Program-made: the position numbers and the translations under genes
Notes under the pieces: generated by a model
What the model saw: the letters and a program-made list of their open reading frames with translations, nothing else
Database searches by the model: none
Told to the model about the DNA's origin: nothing
Assembly: GCF_900112025.1 (NCBI RefSeq)
Contig: NZ_FOKL01000005.1
Coordinates: 310,001 to 374,000 of the forward strand
Direction: 5' to 3'
Length of the DNA: 64,000 bases
From: Janthinobacterium sp. 344
GTDB taxonomy: Bacteria; Pseudomonadota; Gammaproteobacteria; Burkholderiales; Burkholderiaceae_D
Shown here: piece by piece, positions 54,564 through 63,144 of the stretch
Numbering within the stretch: the first letter of the stretch is position 1
Layout of the letters: the number at the start of each line of letters is the position of its first letter

Positions 54564-55541
54564 TTAAACCCCAAGACAGACACCGGGGTCGGTCGCATCT
54601 CGATCGGAATGTGTCCCATTGGGACACATTCCCCCGTCGGGGCCGACCCCGGCCCTTGTCTCTGGGGCTATTCTAGCCAATACCCCCTCCCCAAACACCG
54701 CCTGAAACGGCAAATCCTTGCGCTGCGCATAGCCGATATAGCAATCGCACTTGAAGCGCGGGCAGCGGCGTTCCTGCAGCATCTCCGCCAGATCATCCTC
54801 ATACAGATTCCCCAGCCGCTCGGGCACGAAATGGCAGCGCGCCAGTTCGCCGTCGCCATCGACGGATAGCGACGCCTCGCCCGCCAGGCACGGTTTATTA
54901 CGCGAGGGCGAAGGGCGGCGGTTTTGCGCGAACCATGGGTCGACGGCGTCGAGCCAGGCCAGGTCTTCCACCGCGTAGTAGCCGGGACCACGCCGGTCAT
55001 ACGCGTTCAGCCACAGGTAGACGTGCGCGGGCAGGGCGGCGCGCAGGGCGCGGATGGCATCCAGGTGTGCATTCATCGCCACGACGCCGACGGAATAGCG
55101 CACGCCCATGGCGTCCAGGCGCGCGCAGCGCGCAAGAAAGCGCGCCAAGGTCGTCTGGTCCGGGTGGTAGGTGCACCACAGGCCGATCTTTTCCAGGCCA
55201 TCCATCCCCTGCAGCCAGTCCAGCGGACCGGACAGATTCGTCTGCAGCGCCACCTGGCGCACGTGCGGCAAGGCGGCCAGGGCTTGCATGGCCGCGCGGT
55301 AGTGGCGCCGCACCAGCGCCTCGCCCCAGGGCGTAAACAGCACGCCGATGGGGCGCGTTTGCCGCGCAATCCAATCCGTAAAACGCGCCACTTCGCGCGC
55401 GTCGCGGGCCAGCGCGGCGCGGCTGTCGCGCTTCTTGGCGAACGGGCAGTAGCCGCAGGCGTAGTTGCAGCTGGCCAGCGTGCCCCGGTACAGCAGCGAC
55501 AGCGTGCCCGCTTGCGCGAAACCTGGCGGCGCTGTCAGCAC
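54564..55541 (-). CDS. STM4011-family radical SAM protein
   Basis: A 325-residue radical SAM protein from a GTG at 55541, overlapping the previous gene by seven bases. Cluster motif CNYACGYC (CX3CX2C) near residue 25; glycine-rich LFTPWGEALV near 70. A later cysteine-rich segment (CPRFKCDC) may hold a second metal site. It is the last gene of the STM4011-4015 cassette. The last 28 or so residues after APETRAG are encoded by the inverted-repeat element (54569-54667), so the native C-terminus is probably replaced or extended. Substrate unknown. Confidence 0.85.
   Translation of the reverse strand: MLTAPPGFAQAGTLSLLYRGTLASCNYACGYCPFAKKRDSRAALARDAREVARFTDWIARQTRPIGVLFTPWGEALVRRHYRAAMQALAALPHVRQVALQTNLSGPLDWLQGMDGLEKIGLWCTYHPDQTTLARFLARCARLDAMGVRYSVGVVAMNAHLDAIRALRAALPAHVYLWLNAYDRRGPGYYAVEDLAWLDAVDPWFAQNRRPSPSRNKPCLAGEASLSVDGDGELARCHFVPERLGNLYEDDLAEMLQERRCPRFKCDCYIGYAQRKDLPFQAVFGEGVLARIAPETRAGVGPDGGMCPNGTHSDRDATDPGVCLGV
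54569..54667. repeat. Large nested inverted-repeat element
   Basis: An outer imperfect inverted repeat runs from 54569-54592 to 54643-54667; its inner ten bases, CCGGGGTCGG/CCGACCCCGG, are perfect. A perfect hairpin of eleven pairs, GAATGTGTCCC/GGGACACATTC with an ATT loop (54607-54631), sits inside. The structure resembles dispersed REP-type elements with GGGTC-rich arms seen in Oxalobacteraceae (memory, unverified). It separates two convergent stops and lies within the 3' end of the radical SAM gene, where it could also stop transcription from both sides. Confidence 0.7.
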
Positions 55542-56914
55542 GCCTGTCCGCCCTCGGCCATCAGCGCGCGCACCGTGCCCGATGCCAGCCAGGGGCCGAT
55601 GGTGTCGGCGTAGCTGTAGCCCCGGTCGTTCAGCCGCAGCAGCGGGCCATTTACTTCCACCAGTTCCAGCGCGTGCAGCTCGGCCAGCTGCGGCAGGTCC
55701 ATCTCGCAGCGGGAGCCGAAGCGCGCCGCGTAGGCATCGCGGTCCAGGCCCGGTTCCGTCAGCAGCGACTGGATCACGTAGCGCCGGCGCTGTTCTTCGT
55801 CATCGAGCACGTAGCCGTGCTCGGCCTGCGCGAAGCGCGCTTCGTCGAGCGCCAGGTAATTGTCGATGATGTTGATGGTATCAAGCCGCGCCACCGCATA
55901 CTCGCTCGAATAATGCAGGCGCGACGTGTACGAGCGGGCGCCCGCGCCCAGGCCCACCATGCCATCGTTCTGGCAGCAGTACGAAGGGCCATTCTGTTCC
56001 GGCGCATGCGGTGCGCGGAACATGCGCATGGAGACTTGCTCGTAACCCTGCGCGCGCAAATGGTCGCGCGCGGCCGCGTACAGGGCCAGACGGCTGTCGC
56101 CGCCCAGCGCCAGCATGATGGGGTTGAGCGACTGCGCGCCCTGGCGCCGCGCCACCTTGCCCAGGCCTGTCTGTTCGCGCACGTACAGCGGGTACAGATA
56201 GATCTCCTCGGGCCGGAAAGCCAGCGCGCTGTCGATGGACGCCAGCAGGCTGTCGATCGTCTGCCCCGCGATGCCGTAGATCAGGTCCAGGTTCAGGGTG
56301 GGAAAGCCGGCCGCGCGTATCAGCCCGATCGCCTGCCGCACGGTGGCGTTTTGCTGGGGCCTGGCCAGCGCGCGCATTTCGCCGGCGGCAAAGCTCTGGA
56401 TGCCCAGGCTGACGCGGTCGATGCCATGTGCGCGGCAGACGGCGAGCCGCTCCGCCGTGATGGTCTCGGGCGACGCTTCGATGCCGGCGGGCGTGGCCTG
56501 CAAATCGATGCCGAGGATGTCGCGCGCGCCGCACAACAAGGTATCGAGCTGCGCGGGCGACAGGTAGGTGGGCGTGCCGCCGCCCAGCGCGAAGCGGGCG
56601 AAGCGCCGTTCGCCCAGCGCGCCATCGAGGGCGCGCATCTGCACCAGCACTTGCTGCACGTAGCGCTCCACCATGTCGGCGCCGGGGCGTGCCATGGCGA
56701 ACAGATTGCAAAAGCCGCAGCGCATCTCGCAGAACGGAATATGGATATACGCGAACAGGGCGGAACGGTCCTGCTGCGCCCACAGCGGCGCCAGCGGCGC
56801 CGCCCTGGCCAGGGTGCGGTAGGCCGCCTTGTGCGGATACGAGTACGAATACGCCTGGTAGGGCGTGTGGCGCATGCGCTGCGCCAGGGTGCCCGGCTGT
56901 TCGGATGGGTTCAT
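55535..56914 (-). CDS. STM4012-family HemN-like radical SAM protein
   Basis: A 459-residue HemN/coproporphyrinogen-III-dehydrogenase-like radical SAM protein. Start at ATG 56914. The cluster motif CEMRCGFC near residue 60, FALGGGTPTYLSP near 100, and IEASPETI, SLGIQSF and LDLIYGIAGQT are HemN-type. It is the companion of STM4011 and presumably acts on an unidentified substrate; HemW- or HutW-like haem handling is an alternative. It overlaps STM4013 by ATGA. Confidence 0.87.
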   Translation of the reverse strand: MNPSEQPGTLAQRMRHTPYQAYSYSYPHKAAYRTLARAAPLAPLWAQQDRSALFAYIHIPFCEMRCGFCNLFAMARPGADMVERYVQQVLVQMRALDGALGERRFARFALGGGTPTYLSPAQLDTLLCGARDILGIDLQATPAGIEASPETITAERLAVCRAHGIDRVSLGIQSFAAGEMRALARPQQNATVRQAIGLIRAAGFPTLNLDLIYGIAGQTIDSLLASIDSALAFRPEEIYLYPLYVREQTGLGKVARRQGAQSLNPIMLALGGDSRLALYAAARDHLRAQGYEQVSMRMFRAPHAPEQNGPSYCCQNDGMVGLGAGARSYTSRLHYSSEYAVARLDTINIIDNYLALDEARFAQAEHGYVLDDEEQRRRYVIQSLLTEPGLDRDAYAARFGSRCEMDLPQLAELHALELVEVNGPLLRLNDRGYSYADTIGPWLASGTVRALMAEGGQAC

Positions 56915-57753
56915 TGAGGGGACTCCTGAAACGTTGATTCGGGCGCGAGGAAGAAATGCGCGTACGGCACCTGCCACACGCTGTCGTGGGCCACGCGGTG
57001 GCCACGGTAGCCGTCTTCGCCATACGCGCTGCCGTGGTCCGAGCAGACGATGGCAAACGTGGGCGCGCGCGCCGCGCAGGCGGCAAACAGGGGCGCCAGC
57101 GCCGCGTCCACGTAGCGCAGGGCGGCCGCGTGGCTGTCCAGATTGTCGCTGCGGCAGCCGGGCAGGTAGGCGCGGTTCGGCGTGTGCAGGGCCGCCACGT
57201 TGATGAATAAAAAGGTGCGCTGCGCGCCGTCGCGCAGGCGTTCGATGGCCAGCGCCACCTGTCTTTGCGTCGAATGGCGGCTGGCCACGCCCATGCCCGC
57301 GCTCCAGTGGCTTTCCTGGAACAGCGACGGCAGCACGGAGCCCAAGGCGGTTTGCTTGTTGAAGAAACCCACGCCGCCGATGCAGATGGTGCGGTAGCCG
57401 CGCGCGGCCAGCGCGGCGGGAATATCGGCTTCCTCGAACGTCAAGGTGTGCGGCGAGGTCGTTTCGCTGCCCGCGAAGGCGGAGGCGAACAGGCGCGGAT
57501 GGCGGCCTGGCGCGGCCGGCGTGGGCAAGAAGCCGGCGAAGAAGGCCTGGTGCGCCGCATAGGTAAACGTGGCGGGCGAGTGGCGCCGCTCCCAGCCGCC
57601 AGGCGGCAGCAGGCGCCCCAGCACGGGCAATTCGCCCGCCTCGTACAGGGCTTGCGCCACGTCAAAGCGCAGGGTGTCGAGCGTGATGAAGACGATATCG
57701 TGGCTGCCGACGATGGCGTGCATGTCGGGAATGGTCGGTGTTTCTTTAAGCAT
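56911..57753 (-). CDS. STM4013-family hydrolase (alkaline phosphatase superfamily)
   Basis: A 280-residue sulfatase/alkaline-phosphatase-like protein. Metal-binding Asp in DIVFITLDTLRFDV near residue 20, a possible Thr/Ser nucleophile in PATFTYAAHQAFFAGFLP near residue 58, and CSDHGSAYGEDGYRGHRVAH near 240 are typical. No signal peptide is present, so it acts in the cytoplasm. The ATG at 57753 overlaps the STM4014 stop by eight bases. Substrate unknown. Confidence 0.85.
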   Translation of the reverse strand: MLKETPTIPDMHAIVGSHDIVFITLDTLRFDVAQALYEAGELPVLGRLLPPGGWERRHSPATFTYAAHQAFFAGFLPTPAAPGRHPRLFASAFAGSETTSPHTLTFEEADIPAALAARGYRTICIGGVGFFNKQTALGSVLPSLFQESHWSAGMGVASRHSTQRQVALAIERLRDGAQRTFLFINVAALHTPNRAYLPGCRSDNLDSHAAALRYVDAALAPLFAACAARAPTFAIVCSDHGSAYGEDGYRGHRVAHDSVWQVPYAHFFLAPESTFQESPQ

Positions 57754-58828
57754 GGGCCAGTTGCGCCGTATAAGTATCGATGCCTTGCCACAGAAGGCCG
57801 GGCAGCAGGTCGCCGAAGGCGTTCGCCTCGAGCACATGGGCCTGGCCGTGGCGCACCACCACGTCGTAGCCCGTCACGTGGCTGCGGGGGAAGGCGCGCG
57901 CGGCCAGGGCGGCGGTGTCTTCCAGTGCCCGCATGTCGGCGTCGTTCAGCAGGCCCGCCGCCTCGCCGCGCCGGTTGTCGAGGTGCAGATTGGTCATCAT
58001 CTGGCTGCCGATGCGCGCCACCCGGTGCGCGGGCTGGCCGTCAATGGTGACGACGCGCAGGTCGTAATGGCTGTCGCCGCAGCGCGGCTTGTTCAGCCAT
58101 GCCTCCGCGTACAGCGCCTGCGCGGCCAGCGCGTCGACGAGGGCCGCGATGTCGTGTGCCGATGCGTAGCGCGCCATGCGTTTGCTGTTCAGCAGGCGCG
58201 TCGCGCCCTGCGTGCGCATTAGCGTGGCCGAGGTGGTGGCTTGCTGGCGGCCCGCGCGATTGCGCCGGTAGGCGACGACGCCGCAGGCCGACGAGCCATA
58301 GCGCGGCTTCAGGTACACGCGGTCCAGGTCATGCTCGCGCAGCAGTTCCTGCAGGTGCGCGTAGCCGTGCACGGGGCCGAGCAGGAATGGCACGGGCACG
58401 CCGTGCGCGGCCAGGTGGCGCTGGCATGCCAGCTTGTCCGTCATGCGGGTGATGTCGTCCGGCGCATTGAAGATGCGCGTGTGCGGCAGGTCCAGCAGTT
58501 GCGCGTCCAGGGCAGTCATGGCCGCCGTAAAACCGGCAAACCACGCATCCATGGCCAGCAGTTCGCCGTGTTCGGGCGCAGGCACGGGCGGGCGGCCTTG
58601 CAGGCAGCACCCCGTCTGCAGCAACTGCAAATGGGCGGCGCGATCGTCGCCGGGCGGCTCGATTTTGAGTATGCCTGGCTGGCGCAGGGCGTGCTGCAGC
58701 AGCGCCGGCTGCGCCAGCCAGTCGCGCCATTCCAGCACCTGCGCGGGCGGCAGGCGCAGCTGCGCGCGCGCCGCCTGCATCAGGCGCACGCGCTTGCTGC
58801 CCTGTGTCGCCAGCAGGGTGAGAGGCAT
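57746..58828 (-). CDS. STM4014-family ATP-grasp-like protein
   Basis: A 360-residue protein with ATP-grasp features: TDKLACQRHLAAHGVPVP (N-lobe), VYLKPRYGSSACGVVAYRR (nucleotide-binding Lys and G-loop) near 180, DLRVVTIDGQPAHRVARIG, TNLHLDNRRGEA and VLEANAFGDLLPG (metal-binding Glu/Asn) near 330. This suggests a carboxylate-amine or amino-acid ligase. The start at 58828 is chosen; an ATG at 58834 is in frame. It is co-transcribed with STM4015 (21-base gap). The substrate is not known. Confidence 0.82.
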   Translation of the reverse strand: MPLTLLATQGSKRVRLMQAARAQLRLPPAQVLEWRDWLAQPALLQHALRQPGILKIEPPGDDRAAHLQLLQTGCCLQGRPPVPAPEHGELLAMDAWFAGFTAAMTALDAQLLDLPHTRIFNAPDDITRMTDKLACQRHLAAHGVPVPFLLGPVHGYAHLQELLREHDLDRVYLKPRYGSSACGVVAYRRNRAGRQQATTSATLMRTQGATRLLNSKRMARYASAHDIAALVDALAAQALYAEAWLNKPRCGDSHYDLRVVTIDGQPAHRVARIGSQMMTNLHLDNRRGEAAGLLNDADMRALEDTAALAARAFPRSHVTGYDVVVRHGQAHVLEANAFGDLLPGLLWQGIDTYTAQLAHA

Positions 58829-58849
58829 CAGCAAAGGATAAAACTCCGC

Positions 58850-59776
58850 TTATTCGCCGACGGCCACGTAGCGGTAGCTTTCGCCGTCGTCCTCGTCCTC
58901 TTCCTGCGGGTCGTCCAGCACCACCTCGAACGGCAGCGCCTTCAGCTTCGCCTGGTTTTCCTCGGAAATGTAGTGGTGCGACAGGTCCAGGCGCTTCAAG
59001 CCGCCCAGCTGCGTGTGATTGAGCACGGCCACGGCGCCCAGGTCGCCGATGGTGCCCAGCGACAGGTCCAGCGTATCGAGCTGCGCCACCAGCGGTTCCT
59101 CGGCCAGCCACACGGCCAGGTCGTCGGCGATTTCCGCGTCGCGCAAGCCCAGATATGTCAGGGTCGGCACGGTCAGCTGTGCCAGCACCTTGCGGTACAG
59201 GTCGACGTCGCCCGAGAAGCCATAGTCGTCCGTGCCCAGCCACAGCTCCAGGTGTTCCAGCTGCGGCATGCTCGATTGCGCCAGCGCCTCGGCGATCTTT
59301 TGATCGAGGCCGCCCGCTTCGATGGTGAAGCGGCGCAGGTGCTGGTGCGCGAACGGCTCGATGACCAGTTCATTGCCGCCGCGGATGCGCAGCTCTTCCA
59401 GCAGCGGGAAGGCGTCCAGCAGCGGCTTGTAGCTGCCTTGCACGATCCACGAGATTTCGCATTCCTCGTACGTCATGTCGCCGATGAACAGGGCGCGCAG
59501 CTTCGGCAGCTGCGGCGCCTGGGCGATCAGCGCGGCCATGACCTCGTCGGCGCCCGATTCGTACGGGTCGCCCCACATGCCGATGATCAGCGCTTCGAGC
59601 GCGCCCTTGTCGGCCTTGTCCAGGAAGCCGGCGATCAGTTCATCCATCTTGCGCTCGTCGTCGTATTCGAGCGACAGGCGGTAGACGATGCCTGGTGATG
59701 CATCGAACGGCAGGTCCGGGTCGTACTCGACGACTTTTTTATGGTGGAAGGTGGTGGTGCTGTCGGAAATGGTCAT
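58850..59776 (-). CDS. STM4015-family leucine-rich-repeat-like protein
   Basis: A 308-residue acidic soluble protein. From residue 80 on it shows a repeating L-x-x-L-x-L/I pattern (LPKLRALFIGD, LLEELRIRGG, LEHLELWLG, LTYLGLRDAEI, LDTLDLSLG, LKRLDLSHH), which is a leucine-rich-repeat solenoid; the C-terminus ends in an acidic stretch (QEEDEDDGE). It is the first gene of the cassette and may present a substrate or a partner to the enzymes. Family by recall; function unknown. Confidence 0.82.
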   Translation of the reverse strand: MTISDSTTTFHHKKVVEYDPDLPFDASPGIVYRLSLEYDDERKMDELIAGFLDKADKGALEALIIGMWGDPYESGADEVMAALIAQAPQLPKLRALFIGDMTYEECEISWIVQGSYKPLLDAFPLLEELRIRGGNELVIEPFAHQHLRRFTIEAGGLDQKIAEALAQSSMPQLEHLELWLGTDDYGFSGDVDLYRKVLAQLTVPTLTYLGLRDAEIADDLAVWLAEEPLVAQLDTLDLSLGTIGDLGAVAVLNHTQLGGLKRLDLSHHYISEENQAKLKALPFEVVLDDPQEEDEDDGESYRYVAVGE

Positions 59777-60089
59777 CGCTGTGGCTCCCTGTAGGCGGTG
59801 GAGGCCTGGATGCCGCGCACAGTGTGGCGGAGGGACGAGCCGGGATGTGCCGCGACGCTCTGCGAAGACATCCAGGCCTGGAAATCTTGTCTATACTAAA
59901 ATCTTAGCATAGCCATATGGACATATTGCGCACCGCAGCAGTGCTAATGTTGCCGTAGAGCATCGCGGCTTTCCTGTGTGGAGTCGAAAGCGGATGAAAA
60001 ACGCTCAGGGCAAGGCGCGCGCCCGACGACAGTACGAATAGTACGGCGAGGGCGCGTAACGCAGCCATGGCCGTTTTCTCATGCGCTAG
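59777..60089. other. Intergenic region upstream of the STM cassette
   Basis: These 313 bases lie between the STM4015 start and the stop of the XRE-cupin gene, both on the minus strand. An AT-rich patch at about 59890-59915 is the best place for the cassette promoter. A hairpin element (60018-60056) lies further along. I see no gene. Confidence 0.55.
60018..60056. repeat. Small hairpin element
   Basis: CGCGCCC (60018-60024) and GGGCGCG (60050-60056) pair perfectly and enclose GTAC-GAATA-GTAC near the apex. It lies 34 bases past the stop of the XRE-cupin gene. It resembles short dispersed intergenic hairpins and could be a terminator for that gene. Copy number elsewhere cannot be seen. Confidence 0.4.
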
Positions 60090-60665
60090 CTACCTGTGGA
60101 TGACGACCAGCAGGGCCTTGCCCTCGGTCTTGCCCAGGTTGCGTATCGTATGCGGCTGGTCGGCGGGATAGCGCGCCGTGCCCCCATTCTTGACCTTTTT
60201 CTTCGCCGCGCCCACTTCCAGTTCCAGGTTGCCGTGGATGACGGTCAAATGCTCGGTGGTGCCCGGGTCGTGCGGCTGCGACGCCAGTTCGCCACCGGGC
60301 GCCAGGGTCACTTCATACCATTCATATTTGCCGGCCAGTTCCATCGGCCCCAGGATGCGCAGCACGTAGCCAGCGTGGTCGCCGGGCAGGGTGGGGGTTT
60401 CGTGGGCATCCGTGACGCGGATGGTTTCCACGGCTTTTTCCGCGCTGGACAGCAATTCGCCGATCTGCACGCCCAAGGCGTTGGCCAGGCGCCACGTGAT
60501 GGCGATGGTGGGGTTGGCTTTTTCGCGCTCGATCTGCGACAGCATGGACTTCGAGACGCCCGCGATGCGCGACAAATCCTCGAGTGTCAGGCCGCGCGCC
60601 AGGCGCAGCCGTTGCAATGTGGCACCTACTTCAGGAGGGGAATTGGTCGAAACGCTGGTTTTCAT
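60090..60665 (-). CDS. XRE-cupin transcriptional regulator
   Basis: A 191-residue regulator. Helix-turn-helix at about 15-70 (LQRLRLARGLTLEDLSRIAGVSKSMLSQIEREKANPTI), cupin domain at about 115-190 (LAPGGELASQPHDPGTTEHLTVIHGNLELEVG). The ATG at 60665 (MKTSVSTNSP) is chosen; the frame upstream is not coding-like. It is divergent from kbl-tdh-sdaA, so it probably controls threonine/serine catabolism, with an amino acid or related ligand bound by the cupin. An inverted repeat lies 38 bases from its start. Confidence 0.88.
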   Translation of the reverse strand: MKTSVSTNSPPEVGATLQRLRLARGLTLEDLSRIAGVSKSMLSQIEREKANPTIAITWRLANALGVQIGELLSSAEKAVETIRVTDAHETPTLPGDHAGYVLRILGPMELAGKYEWYEVTLAPGGELASQPHDPGTTEHLTVIHGNLELEVGAAKKKVKNGGTARYPADQPHTIRNLGKTEGKALLVVIHR

Positions 60666-60703
60666 CGGCAGTTGGCTTGCAAAGTTCAAAAGGCTTGGGT
60701 AAT

Positions 60704-60739
60704 ATCCACTATATTGAATTTCAGTTCGAAATAGTGGAT
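60704..60739. promoter_or_regulatory. Candidate operator of the threonine catabolic operon
   Basis: ATCCACTAT (60704-60712) and ATAGTGGAT (60731-60739) form a perfect nine-base inverted repeat with an 18-base AT-rich spacer. It lies between the divergent XRE-cupin gene and kbl, and is the natural binding site for that regulator. The spacing suggests two half-sites on one face of the DNA. Confidence 0.55.
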
Positions 60740-60886
60740 TTTGAGGAAAAACACGGAAACGTGTAGACTTCAAACAGCGCTTCACGGTACAGCATTGTGC
60801 GCGCACCGGTCAAGCGGCGGCATTTCCCTATGGCGGCTGAAACCACACGCACACCACACGCATCCATCAGGGACACAAGGAACATC

Positions 60887-62110
60887 ATGAGCGAGCAAGC
60901 GAAGAACACCTTTTTCAGCGGTCTGCAACAGAATCTCGATCAACTGCGCCAGCAGGGCTTGTACAAGCCCGAGCGCGTGATCGCCTCGCGCCAGGGCGCC
61001 GAAGTGGTGTGCGACGATGGCCGTACCCTGATCAATATGTGTGCGAACAACTACCTGGGCCTGTCCGGCGACGTGCAGACGCAGGAAGCGTCCATCGCCG
61101 CCACGCAAAAATACGGCTACGGCCTGTCGTCCGTGCGCTTCATCTGCGGCACGCAGACCGTGCATAAAGAACTGGAACAGGCGATTTCCGCCTTCCTGGG
61201 CACCGAAGACACGATTTTGTACGCGGCCGCCTTCGACGCCAACGGCGGCGTGTTCGAGCCCCTGTTCGATGAAAACGACGCCATCATCTCGGACGCGCTG
61301 AACCACGCCTCCATCATCGACGGCATCCGCCTGTGCAAGGCCGGCCGCTACCGCTATGCGCACAACGACATGGCCGACCTGGAAGTGCAGCTGCAGGCGG
61401 CGATTGCCGCCGGCAAGCGCCATAAAGTCATCGTCACGGATGGCGTCTTCTCGATGGACGGCACGATTGCGCAACTCGACAAGATCTGCGACCTGGCCGA
61501 CAAATACGGCGCGCTGGTGATGATCGACGAATGCCACGCTTCCGGCTTCATGGGCGCGACGGGCCGCGGCACGCACGAGCACCACAATGTAATGGGCCGC
61601 ATCGACATCATCACGGGCACCCTGGGCAAGGCCCTGGGCGGCGCCATGGGCGGTTTTACGTCGGCGCGCAAGGAAGTCATCGACACCCTGCGCCAGAAAT
61701 CGCGCCCCTACCTGTTCTCGAACACGCTGGCGCCATCGATCGCCGGCGCCTCGCTGTCGGTGCTCGAGCGCCTGGCCAAGTCGACGGAACTGCGCGACCG
61801 CCTGCATGAGAATACGGCCTTCTTCCGCAGCGAGATCGAGCGCATCGGTTTTACCATCAAGCCGGGCACCCATCCCGTTGTTCCCGTGATGCTGTTCGAC
61901 GCCCCCGTGGCGCAGAAATTCGCCGCCCGCCTGTATGAACTGGGCGTGCTGGTGACGGGCTTCTTCTACCCGGTTGTGCCGATGGGCCAGGCCAGGGTCC
62001 GCGTGCAGCTGTCGGCCGCCCACACGCGCGCACAGCTGGTGCAAGTGCTGGCCGCCTTCGAGCAGGCGGGCAAGGAACTGGGTCTGCTGACCACCACCAC
62101 GACCAATTAA
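60887..62110 (+). CDS. kbl: Glycine C-acetyltransferase
   Basis: A 407-residue PLP enzyme (2-amino-3-ketobutyrate CoA ligase). It splits 2-amino-3-oxobutanoate with CoA to glycine and acetyl-CoA, the second step of threonine degradation. Visible motifs: INMCANNYLGLSG, GYGLSSVRFICGTQT, DALNHASIIDGIRLC, VMIDECHASGFMG (Asp-His of the PLP site) and the Schiff-base lysine in TGTLGKALGG. The start at 60887 fits Kbl; the frame upstream is open but unrelated. It lies 21 bases before the threonine dehydrogenase gene. Confidence 0.95.
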   Translation: MSEQAKNTFFSGLQQNLDQLRQQGLYKPERVIASRQGAEVVCDDGRTLINMCANNYLGLSGDVQTQEASIAATQKYGYGLSSVRFICGTQTVHKELEQAISAFLGTEDTILYAAAFDANGGVFEPLFDENDAIISDALNHASIIDGIRLCKAGRYRYAHNDMADLEVQLQAAIAAGKRHKVIVTDGVFSMDGTIAQLDKICDLADKYGALVMIDECHASGFMGATGRGTHEHHNVMGRIDIITGTLGKALGGAMGGFTSARKEVIDTLRQKSRPYLFSNTLAPSIAGASLSVLERLAKSTELRDRLHENTAFFRSEIERIGFTIKPGTHPVVPVMLFDAPVAQKFAARLYELGVLVTGFFYPVVPMGQARVRVQLSAAHTRAQLVQVLAAFEQAGKELGLLTTTTTN

Positions 62111-62130
62111 CAAGAATTCAGGAAAATAGC

Positions 62131-63096
62131 ATGGAACGCATCTTAGTCATTGGCGCAAACGGCCAAATCGGTAGTGAACTGGTGGGCGCCCTGGCGCAGC
62201 AGCACGGCGCGGACAACGTCATCGCCAGCGACATCGGCACGAACAATCTGTACCAGGCCAAGCGCTACGTGCAGCTGAATGTGCTGGACAAGGACGGCCT
62301 GGCGAAGCTCATCGCCGACGAGAACATCACGCAGGTGTACCAGCTGGCGGCCATGCTGTCGGCCACGGGCGAAGCGGCCCCGCTGAAGGCGTGGAGCCTG
62401 AACATGGATGGCTTGCTCAATATCCTGGAACTGGCGCGCGAGCGCGGCGAAGCGGGCAAGCCGTTGCGCATCTTCTGGCCATCGTCGATCGCCGCCTTCG
62501 GCCCGAACACGCCGCAAGTGAACACGCCGCAAATGACGGTGATGGACCCGACGTCGATGTACGGCATCAGCAAGCTGGCCGGCGAGCGCCTGTGCGAATA
62601 CTATTTCAACAAGTACGGCGTGGACGTGCGCAGCATCCGCTACCCTGGCATCATCAGCTACAAGTCGCCTCCGGGCGGCGGCACCACCGACTACGCCATC
62701 GCCATCTTCCATGCGGCCTTGCGCGGCGAGCGCTATGACTGCTTCCTCGATGCGAACACGACCTTGCCGATGATTTACATGCCCGACGCGATCCGCGCCA
62801 CCATCGAACTGATGGACGCGCCCGCCGCATCGATCAAGATCCGCTCCTCGTACAACGTGGCCGGTGTGTCGTTCAACCCCGAGCAGCTGGCGAAAGCCAT
62901 CGTGCACATGGTCCCCGACTTCAAGATCAGCTACAAGCCGGACAGCCGCCAGGCCATCGCCGACAGCTGGCCGCAAAGCCTGGACGACAGCACGGCCAGC
63001 GCCGACTGGGGCTGGAAGGCGCAAATCGGCGTCGAGCGGATGGTCACGGACATGCTGGCCAATGTCGACGTGGGCCAGGCTGCCAAGGCAGCCTGA
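62131..63096 (+). CDS. NAD-dependent L-threonine 3-dehydrogenase, SDR type
   Basis: A 321-residue extended-SDR enzyme. ILVIGANGQIGSEL is the nucleotide-binding motif, QLAAMLSATGE the middle signature, and YGISKLAGE carries the catalytic YxxxK. The segment SIRYPGIISYKSPPGGGTTDYAI is that of the epimerase-like threonine dehydrogenases, which oxidise L-threonine to 2-amino-3-oxobutanoate. It thus feeds kbl. This is the SDR form, not the zinc-dependent Tdh of Escherichia coli. Followed 48 bases later by sdaA. Confidence 0.92.
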   Translation: MERILVIGANGQIGSELVGALAQQHGADNVIASDIGTNNLYQAKRYVQLNVLDKDGLAKLIADENITQVYQLAAMLSATGEAAPLKAWSLNMDGLLNILELARERGEAGKPLRIFWPSSIAAFGPNTPQVNTPQMTVMDPTSMYGISKLAGERLCEYYFNKYGVDVRSIRYPGIISYKSPPGGGTTDYAIAIFHAALRGERYDCFLDANTTLPMIYMPDAIRATIELMDAPAASIKIRSSYNVAGVSFNPEQLAKAIVHMVPDFKISYKPDSRQAIADSWPQSLDDSTASADWGWKAQIGVERMVTDMLANVDVGQAAKAA

Positions 63097-63144
63097 GGCA
63101 CGCCCGAGCATTCATCAAAACATACTAATATAAAGAGACACTAC

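Noticed and set aside
54607-54631. Operator palindrome for the prolyl oligopeptidase
   Set aside because: It lies at the convergent 3' ends within a larger inverted-repeat element, not in a promoter.
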